Shown here: piece by piece, positions 57,601-64,000 of the stretch
How the letters are laid out: each line of letters begins with the position of its first letter
Numbering within the stretch: the first letter of the stretch is position 1
Assembly: GCA_036925085.1 (NCBI GenBank)
Contig: JAUPFP010000025.1
Location: 1,178,001 to 1,242,000, forward strand
Origin: Brachycybe producta
Taxonomy: Eukaryota > Arthropoda > Diplopoda > Playtdesmida > Andrognathidae
Direction of reading: 5' to 3'
Length of the DNA stretch: 64,000 nucleotides
Position numbers and translations under genes: made by a program
The notes under the pieces: generated by a model
What the model was told of the DNA's origin: nothing
Seen by the model: only the letters and a program-made list of their open reading frames with translations
Databases searched by the model: none

Positions 57601-58053
57601 CAAGCATAGACACTTCAATGACGCCCACTTTGAACTGGTGTAACTTTTGAAGCGTGCATTGCACACTGGAAATGAAGACACCACTGCATTCCAGACTTTT
57701 CTAGGAATGCATCAAATACAAAATTAACATTCCCGCTCTTCTGGTTCACTTGCTATGAATTTTCAAAGTTACAGATAAATGAGCAAGCATAGACACTTCA
57801 ATGACGCCCACTTTGAACTGGTGTAACTTTTGAAGCGTGCATTGCACACTGGAAATGAAGACACCACTGCATTCCAGACTTTTCTAGGAATGCATCAAAT
57901 CCAAAATTTCCATTCCCGCTCTTCTGGTTCACTTGCTATGAATTTTCAAAGTTACAGATAAATGAGCAAGCATAGACACTTCAATGACGCCCACTTTGAA
58001 CTGGTGTAACTTTTGAAGCGTGCATTGCACACTGGAAATGAAGACACCACTGC
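48698..58053 (+). repeat. 9,356-bp higher-order block E2, copy of 26422-35777
   Basis: The order of 42 units matches block E1 at an offset of 22,276 bp. The only unit-type difference is the last unit, which is S5 at 57871 and S0 at 35595. Lx units at 49764 and 54458 are spaced 4,694 bp apart, as in E1. A duplication this long with no length change implies recent amplification. Confidence 0.9.
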
Positions 58054-61000
58054 ATTCCAGACTTTACTGGGAATGCATCAAATCCAAAATTAACATTCCC
58101 GCTCTTCTGGTTCACTTGCTATGAATTTTCAAAGTTACAGATAAATGAGCAAGCATAGACACTTCAATGATGCCCACTTTGAACTGGTGTAACTTTTGAA
58201 GCGTGCATTGCACACTGGAAATGAAGATACCACTGCATTCCAGACTTTTCTAGGAATGCATCAAATACAAAATTAACATTCCCGCTCATCTGGTTCACTT
58301 GCAATGAATTTTTGTAGTTATATAAATATTCCAAGAGGTCTAGAGAATGGTCCATGAATATTTTCAAAAAATGAAAAGAAATGAGTCTTCCAGATGCCCT
58401 GAAAAGCACTGAAATGAACTCAGGAGGGCCCAACAAATTTCAGAAGACCATGAAAACCCATAAATTCAAAAAAGTAAAAATTGTCAAAAAATGAAATTCT
58501 TCCAAGAGTCTACTCTTGGAAATTTTTCAAAAAACGGCCAAAACTGAAAGTCTTCTAGATGCCTTGAAAAGCACTGAAATGTACTCAGGAGGGCCCAACA
58601 GACTTCAGATGACTATGAAAACCGTAAAACACTTGCAATGAATTTTCGAAATTACAAATCCATGAGCAAGCATAGACACTTCAATGATGCCCAATTTGAA
58701 CTGGTGTAACTTTTGAAGCGTGCATTGCACACTGGAAATGAAGACACCACTGCATTCCAGACTTTTCTAGGAATGCATCAAATACAAAATTAACATTCCC
58801 GCTCTTCTGTTTCACTTGCTATGAATTTTCAAAGTTACAGATAAATGAGCAAGCATAGACACTTCAATGACGATCACTTTGAACTGGTGTAACTTTTGAA
58901 GCGTGCATTGCACACTGGAAATGAAGACACCACTGCATTCCAGACTTTTCTAGGAATGCATCAAATCCAAAATTTCCATTCCCGCTCTTCTGGTTCACTT
59001 GCTATGAATTTTCAAAGTTACAGATAAATGAGCAAGCATAGACACTTCAATGACGCCCACTTTGAACTGGTGTAACTTTTGAAGCGTGCATTGCACACTG
59101 GAAATGAAGACACCACTGCATTCCAGACTTTTCTAGGAATGCATCAAATACAAAATTAACATTCCCGCTCTTCTGGTTCACTTGCTATGAATTTTCAAAG
59201 TTACAGATAAATGAGCAAGCATAGACACTTCAATGACGCCCACTTTGAACTGGTGTAACTTTTGAAGCGTGCATTGCACACTGGAAATGAAGACACCACT
59301 GCATTCCAGACTTTTCTAGGAATGCATCAAATACAAAATTAACATTCCCGCTCTTCTGGTTCACTTGCTATGAATTTTCAAAGTTACAGATAAATGAGCA
59401 AGCTTAGACACTTCAATGACGCCCACTTTGAACTGGTGTAACTTTTGAAGCGTGCATTGCACACTGGAAATGAAGACACCACTGCATTCCAGACTTTTCT
59501 AGGAATGCATCAAATACAAAATTAACATTCCCGCTCATCTGGTTCACTTGCAATGAATTTTTGAAGTTATATAAATATTCCAAGAGGTCCAGAGAATGGT
59601 CCATGAATATTTTCAAAAAATGAAAAGAAATGAGTCTTCCAGATGCCCTGAAAAGCACCGAAATGAACTCAGGAGGGCCCAACAAATTTCAGAAGACCAT
59701 GAAAACCCATAAATTCAAAAAAGTAAAAATTGTCAAAAAATGAAATTCTTCCAAGAGTCTACTCTTGGAAATTTTTCAAAAAACGGCCAAAACTGAAAGT
59801 CTTCTAGATGCCTTGAAAAGCACTGAAATGTACTCAGGAGGGCCCAACAGACTTCAGATGACTATGAAAACCGTAAACCACTTGCAATGAATTTTCGAAA
59901 TTACAAATCCATGAGCAAGCATAGACACTTCAATGATGCCCAATTTGAACTGGTGTAACTTTTGAAGCGTGCATTGCACACTGGAAATGAAGACACCACT
60001 GCATTCCAGACTTTTCTAGGAATGCATCAAATACAAAATTAACATTCCCGCTCTTCTGGTTCACTTGCAATGAATTTTTGAAGTTATATAAATATTCCAA
60101 GAGGTCCAGAGAATGGTCCATGAATATTTTCAAAAAATGAAAAGAAATGAGTCTTCCAGATGCCCTGAAAAGCACCGAAATGAACTCAGGAGGGCCCAAC
60201 AAATTTCAGAAGACCATGAAAACCCATAAATTCAAAAAAGTAAAAATTGTCAAAAAATGAAATTCTTCCAAGAGAAGAGAATTTCTCTTGGAAATTTTTC
60301 AAAAAACGGCCAAAACTGAAAGTCTTCTAGATGCCTTGAAAAGCACTGAAATGTACTCAGGAGGGCCCAACAGACTTCAGATGACTATGAAAACCGTAAA
60401 CCACTTGCAATGAATTTTCGAAATTACAAATCCATGAGCAAGCATAGACACTTCAATGATGCCCAATTTGAACTGGTGTAACTTTTGAAGCGTGCATTGC
60501 ACACTGGAAATGAAGACACCACTGCATTCCAGACTTTTCTAGGAATGCATCAAATACAAAATTAACATTCCCGCTCTTCTGTTTCACTTGCTATGAATTT
60601 TCAAAGTTACAGATAAATGAGCAAGCATAGACACTTCAATGACGATCACTTTGAACTGGTGTAACTTTTGAAGCGTGCATTGCACACTGGAAATGAAGAC
60701 ACAACTGCATTCCAGGCTTTTCTAGGAATGCATCAAATCCAAAATTTCCATTCCCGCTCTTCTGGTTCACTTGCTATGAATTTTCAAAGTTACAGATAAA
60801 TGAGCAAGCATAGACACTTCAATGACGCCCACTTTGAACTGGTGTAACTTTTGAAGCGTGCATTGCACACTGGAAATGAAGACACCACTGCATTCCAGAC
60901 TTTTCTAGGAATGCATCAAATCCAAAATTTCCATTCCCGCTCTTCTGGTTCACTTGCTATGAATTTTCAAAGTTACAGATAAATGAGCAAGCATAGACAC

Positions 61001-62317
61001 TTCAATGACGCCCACTTTGAACTGGTGTAACTTTTGAAGCGTGCATTGCACACTGGAAATGAAGACACCACTGCATTCCAGACTTTTCTAGGAATGCATC
61101 AAATCCAAAATTTCCATTCCCGCTCTTCTGGTTCACTTGCTATGAATTTTCAAAGTTACAGATAAATGAGCAAGCATAGACACTTCAATGACGCCCACTT
61201 TGAACTGGTGTAACTTTTGAAGCGTGCATTGCACACTGGAAATGAAGACACCACTGCATTCCAGACTTTTCTAGGAATGCATCAAATCCAAAATTTCCAT
61301 TCCCGCTCTTCTGGTTCACTTGCTATGAATTTTCAAAGTTACAGATAAATGAGCAAGCATAGACACTTCAATGACGCCCACTTTGAACTGGTGTAACTTT
61401 TGAAGCGTGCATTGCACACTGGAAATGAAGACACCACTGCATTCCAGACTTTTCTAGGAATGCATCAAATACAAAATTAACATTCCCGCTCTTCTGGTTC
61501 ACTTGCTATGAATTTTCAAAGTTACAGATAAATGAGCAAGCATAGACACTTCAATGACGCCCACTTTGAACTGGTGTAACTTTTGAAGCGTGCATTGCAC
61601 ACTGGAAATGAAGACACCACTGCATTCCAGACTTTTCTAGGAATGCATCAAATACAAAATTAACATTCCCGCTCATCTGGTTCACTTGCAATGAATTTTT
61701 GAAGTTATATAAATATTCCAAGAGGTCCAGAGAATGGTCCATGAATATTTTCAAAAAATGAAAAGAAATGAGTCTTCCAGATGCCCTGAAAAGCACCGAA
61801 ATGAACTCAGGAGGGCCCAACAAATTTCAGAAGACCATGAAAACCCATAAATTCAAAAAAGTAAAAATTGTCAAAAAATGAAATTCTTCCAAGAGTCTAC
61901 TCTTGGAAATTTTTCAAAAAACGGCCAAAACTGAAAGTCTTCTAGATGCCTTGAAAAGCACTGAAATGTACTCAGGAGGGCCCAACAGACTTCAGATGAC
62001 TATGAAAACCGTAAACCACTTGCAATGAATTTTCGAAATTACAAATCCATGAGCAAGCATAGACACTTCAATGATGCCCAATTTGAACTGGTGTAACTTT
62101 TGAAGCGTGCATTGCACACTGGAAATGAAGACACCACTGCATTCCAGACTTTTCTAGGAATGCATCAAATACAAAATTAACATTCCCGCTCTTCTGGTTC
62201 ACTTGCTATGAATTTTCAAAGTTACAGATAAATGAGCAAGCATAGACACTTCAATGACGCCCACTTTGAACTGGTGTAACTTTTGAAGCGTGCATTGTAC
62301 ACTGGAAATTAAGACAC
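58054..62317 (+). repeat. Distal edge of the array, diverged units
   Basis: Unit order: S4, L, S2, S5, S0, S1, L, L(523 bp), S2, S5 (with 'caggctt'), S5x3, S0, L, S0 (truncated). Substitutions are denser than inside the array: the L at 58237 has 'tttttgtag', 'gtctagag' and 'gtaaaacac', and the L units at 59486, 60003 and 61624 share 'aagcaccgaaatg'. The last unit degrades ('cattgtacac', 'ggaaattaag') and stops after 'aagacac' at 62317. Irregular order and drifting sequence at an array end are expected where homogenising exchange is weak. Confidence 0.9.
60003..60525 (+). repeat. Variant long unit of 523 bp
   Basis: This is the only unit of unusual length. At 60266-60293 the standard 9-bp-arm hairpin is replaced by TTCCAAGAGA, an 8-base loop and TCTCTTGGAA, with a second nested dyad AAGAGAA-T-TTCTCTT at 60275-60289. 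The net gain is 6 bases. Its left end reads 'cgctcttctgg', the short-unit form, so it is also mosaic. It follows the L at 59486 directly, the only adjacent L pair in the window. Confidence 0.9.
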
Positions 62318-62496
62318 AATTTTAAGTTGTATGCATGCATAGGCATACAAAAAGTAATCCCTGCTCTTATATCTTATGTTGTATGGTCTGTTTTCCTTGT
62401 ATATGACCTTGGGTGGTGTAGGAATACAAATTTGGTGAAAAGTCGCCACAGGTGGTGCACAATATTTATCCCTTCTTAATATGACTTTGACTATAG
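62318..62496. other. Unique flank next to the satellite, no gene seen
   Basis: The satellite match ends abruptly and AT-rich unique sequence begins. A 6-bp-arm inverted repeat, GTATGC (62329-62334) and GCATAC (62343-62348), lies 12 bp beyond the breakpoint. A 63-codon minus-strand frame (62309-62500) crosses into the satellite and resembles nothing I know, so it is not called as a gene. A run ending 'gactatag' at 62496 could serve as a splice acceptor for the open frame that follows, but this is weak. Confidence 0.7.
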
Positions 62497-62688
62497 ACAA
62501 TACCGTTATATCTCCTCTTCGCTCCTCCTCCTTATCATGGTGCTCCTACTCCTCCTGATATTGGTGCTCCTGCTCCTCCTGATATTGGTGCTCCTGCTCC
62601 TCCTGATATTGGTGCTCCTGCTCCTCCTGATATTGGTGCTCCTGCTCCTCCTTTCCTATTGAAAAGAATAACAATAATTAATTTGTGA
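62497..62688 (+). CDS. Possible exon or relic: proline-rich octapeptide repeat frame
   Basis: From after an in-frame TAG (62494-62496) to TGA (62686-62688) the plus strand is open for 63 codons. It encodes four full copies and one partial copy of the octapeptide GAPAPPDI (first copy GAPTPPDI), preceded by a hydrophobic and proline stretch and followed by FLLKRITIINL. There is no in-frame ATG, so it could only be an internal or terminal exon, or a non-coding minisatellite that happens to be open. The 24-bp period keeps the frame in both strands, so openness alone is weak evidence. I do not recognise a protein family. Confidence 0.25.
   Translation, partial: TIPLYLLFAPPPYHGAPTPPDIGAPAPPDIGAPAPPDIGAPAPPDIGAPAPPFLLKRITIINL
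62539..62652 (+). repeat. 24-bp minisatellite, about 4.75 copies
   Basis: Copies start at 62539, 62563, 62587, 62611 and 62635, the last one being 18 bp. Each full copy reads 'ggtgctcctgctcctcct' followed by 'gatatt'. The first copy has one change ('cctactcct'); the others are identical. It is rich in CTC/CCT triplets on this strand. The copy number is likely to vary between individuals (inference). Confidence 0.95.
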
Positions 62689-62724
62689 CAAAGGAGAAAA
62701 CATGTAACATCACAACTTATATGG

Positions 62725-62732
62725 GACATACA
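62725..62732 (+). repeat. Left 8-bp target-site duplication
   Basis: 'gacataca' lies immediately before the CAGGG terminus and is identical to 63609-63616. Removing the element and one copy restores an uninterrupted empty site reading 'atgggacatacacatc'. Confidence 0.93.
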
Positions 62733-62750
62733 CAGGGCCGTTTTTAGGGG
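62733..62750 (+). repeat. Left terminal inverted repeat of the hAT element
   Basis: The end reads CAGGGCCGTTTTTAGGGG. The first 15 bases are perfectly complementary to the right end. It is followed by a GC-rich subterminal block including CCGCACGGGGCGC at 62767-62779. Confidence 0.93.
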
Positions 62751-62799
62751 CATGCGAGGCGTGCAGCCGCACGGGGCGCTGTCTCTGGAGGGGTGCCAA

Positions 62800-63540
62800 A
62801 AAATGAAAAAAAAAAATTTTTTTTTTTAAATTTTTGAAACTTTAATTTTTATAAATTCAATACCTGTTGGGGGTAAAGAGTAAAGGTCAACTTGTATACA
62901 AGAGTACGTCAAGATACTAGTGTTGTAAAAAAAACGTGTTTATAAAAAAAAACCGTTTTTTTTTAAATCGTTTTTTTTTTTTAATTTTTCTTATTTTCCA
63001 TTTCCCAACCCTACTAGTGTTGAAAATGAACGTGTTTTTTTACTATTACAATTTTTTAAAGTTTTTATTTAAAAAAATGTTTTTCAGATTTTCTATCATA
63101 TAGTGAAGGTAATTAAAATGACTTAATTCCTGAATCTCCATTTCACAGCTAATGTAAACTTTGTATTTTTCCCTATCGTACAACTGAAACAATCAGGAAT
63201 CACCACCACCATACCTAAAGAAAGGCTTTTTTTTTTGCATTCCCCCCACCAGTTTTTTTTTTAAATGAAACATTATTTTTTCAAAAAACGAACACTTTAA
63301 TTTACATTTCTAACTAAATCATTCAGTAATCTCGTAGACACACGTACTTAAAACTGAACAATTTTCTTTCTTTCTTGCGTTTTTCTTTTCTGTCGTTTTT
63401 TTTTTAATTTTTTCTTCACCGTTTTTAAAAAAAAAAAAGATAAGAGTATTAATTTTCAGATGTATTTTTATAATAATTGTATATTTTCTATGACTTTGCA
63501 GTGATGATATTTTCTAATTGCTTTACTGTATTTCAAGTTT
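62800..63540. other. AT-rich interior of the hAT element, no gene
   Basis: The stretch is dominated by runs of A or T, for example 62803-62828, 62929-62993 and 63421-63440. A motif 'tactagtgttg' followed by A-rich sequence and 'cgtgttt' occurs twice (62915 and 63012), a small internal duplication about 97 bp apart. No open frame of useful length exists in any direction. Confidence 0.8.
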
Positions 63541-63590
63541 TTTTGGGGAGGGAAGAGGGGGCGCCACAAAACTACCCGCACGGGGCGCCA

Positions 63591-63608
63591 ACTCTAAAAA
63601 CGGCCCTG
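63591..63608 (-). repeat. Right terminal inverted repeat of the hAT element
   Basis: Read on the minus strand it begins CAGGGCCGTTTTTAGAG. The subterminal block next to it contains CCGCACGGGGCGC at 63576-63588, in the same orientation as the copy at the left end, not inverted. Confidence 0.93.
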
Positions 63609-63616
63609 GACATACA
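63609..63616 (+). repeat. Right 8-bp target-site duplication
   Basis: 'gacataca' follows the CCCTG terminus directly and matches the left copy without mismatch. Confidence 0.93.
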
Positions 63617-64000
63617 CATCATTCCTGAGACAGATACATAGGTGCCCACACTGGAGAACCATACTCGGAACTAGTACAATTACAGTTTCTAAACACACTT
63701 TTCTAGTTCCTAACACAAATCAGTTGTTCATAAAACCAAGATTACTTGAAACATAAAACATCCTACAAGTTTTGAAAATTAAAACTAAAACTATATTTGC
63801 TTGTATTCAATAGATGGCGCTAGTGTTCCTACAAGCTGATTGACAGCATCAAACCCAAGAGGACCGACATTAAAACAAAATCATGTACGAGATTCACAAA
63901 GATTCACAGAGATTCATATCAGATTGTATGTATGGAAAGCCAGTTTACGCCTTAGCCGCGTTTTACTGGATAATCAGAAAATAGAATTATTATCTTAAAA
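63617..64000. other. Unique AT-rich sequence, no gene seen
   Basis: Nothing here matches the satellite. Three imperfect tandem decamers of 'gattcacaaa' type lie at 63891-63920. A single TAGATGGCGC motif is at 63811-63820. No open frame, RNA gene or transposon end is visible; the sequence continues beyond the window. Confidence 0.7.
63811..63820 (+). promoter_or_regulatory. CTCF-core-like motif TAGATGGCGC
   Basis: TAGATGGCGC matches the YAGRKGGCRS core bound by CTCF in bilaterians, though the upstream CC of the vertebrate consensus is absent. It lies 1.5 kb outside the satellite. The same decamer is also frequent in dispersed repeats of some invertebrates, so a single copy is weak evidence. 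Confidence 0.2.

Larger units (their letters stand above)
1..62317 (+). repeat. Satellite array of 183-bp and 517-bp units
   Basis: Every base here belongs to a head-to-tail tandem array in one orientation. Anchoring each unit at 'attccagact' gives 236 short units of 183 bp (the last truncated at 62317) and 37 long units of 517 bp, one of which is 523 bp. Unit lengths are otherwise invariant, so variation is almost entirely substitutional. No transposon, gene or inversion interrupts it. Both the 183-bp unit and the two ~167-bp parts of the long unit's extra segment are near nucleosomal length, as is common for centromeric and heterochromatic satellites; a centromere role is inference only. 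The left end lies outside the window. I do not recognise the family by name. Confidence 0.98.
62733..63608. mobile_element. Non-autonomous hAT-like DNA transposon (876 bp)
   Basis: The ends are inverted repeats: CAGGGCCGTTTTTAG at 62733-62747 matches the reverse complement of 63594-63608 perfectly over 15 bp (16 of 18 overall). Identical 8-bp direct repeats 'gacataca' flank it (62725-62732 and 63609-63616). An 8-bp target duplication with CAGGG-type termini is the hAT superfamily signature. The interior is AT-rich with many A and T homopolymers, has no transposase frame, and so depends on an autonomous relative. The perfect duplication and near-perfect ends suggest a fairly young insertion. 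The family name cannot be assigned without a library search. Confidence 0.92.

Noticed and set aside
1..62317. CRISPR-like array of direct repeats
   Set aside because: There are no unique spacers: the whole 183-bp unit repeats and no cas genes are present.
1..62317. Telomeric or rDNA content
   Set aside because: No TTAGGG or TTAGG runs and no rRNA-like sequence were seen.
62309..62500. 63-codon minus-strand frame running into the last satellite unit
   Set aside because: It crosses the satellite junction, resembles no known protein and has no supporting signals.
62535..62753. 72-codon minus-strand frame with GGAGAPIS-like repeats
   Set aside because: It is the opposite strand of the 24-bp minisatellite, whose period is a multiple of three, and it runs into the hAT terminus.
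63594..63604. 'aaaaacggcc' shared by the hAT terminus and the L unit
   Set aside because: A 10-base AT-rich match with no extension either side is probably chance; there is no sign that the satellite derives from this transposon.

Overview
This is eukaryotic, almost certainly metazoan, repetitive DNA with no convincing complete gene. Bases 1-62317 are one uninterrupted head-to-tail satellite array. The last 1.7 kb is flanking DNA that holds a short proline-rich coding-like repeat and a non-autonomous hAT-type DNA transposon. The species cannot be named from the sequence. The transposon type and an AGATGGCGC motif fit many animals; an arthropod is only a guess.

The array has just two unit lengths, both read in the same orientation. 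By hand tiling I count 236 short units of 183 bp (S, the last one truncated) and 37 long units of 517 bp (L). An L unit is an S-like unit carrying 334 extra bases, and those bases are themselves a diverged dimer of about 167 bp. Only one unit departs from these lengths: a 523-bp L at 60003, whose 6 extra bases sit in a hairpin. The tiling closes exactly: 36x517 + 523 + 235x183 + 177 = 62317.

Unit codes used below (phase: each unit starts at 'attccagact'). S0 is the commonest short unit. S1 has 'caagctt' (HindIII). S2 has 'ctgtttcac' plus 'gacgatc'. S3 has 'catatcc...tttcc'. S4 has 'tttactggg' plus 'aaatcc...ttaac'; S4b is S4 with 'tttcc'. S5 has 'aaatcc...tttcc'. S6 has 'ggttaac' (HpaI). S7 is S0 with 'gacgatcag'. 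L is the long unit, and Lx is an L with 'aacttatgaag' instead of 'aacttttgaag'.

Layout: 1-26421 is rich in the ordered trio S1-S2-S3 and in S4, and contains a 9,873-bp-offset duplication and several nested ones. 26422-58053 is a higher-order-repeat domain built on L blocks, the linked pair Lx-S6, and S5; a 9,356-bp block occurs twice at an offset of 22,276 bp. 58054-62317 is the distal edge, with irregular order, private substitutions and the only two adjacent L units. 62318-62732 is unique flank with a 24-bp minisatellite. 62733-63608 is the hAT-like element with a perfect 8-bp target duplication. 63617-64000 is unique sequence.

No genes act together here. The biology on show is concerted evolution of a two-length satellite by in-register unequal exchange, plus a sharp satellite/unique boundary. 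A centromeric or pericentromeric role is possible but not demonstrated. Duplicated blocks were compared by unit type and diagnostic bases, not by a full base-by-base alignment.
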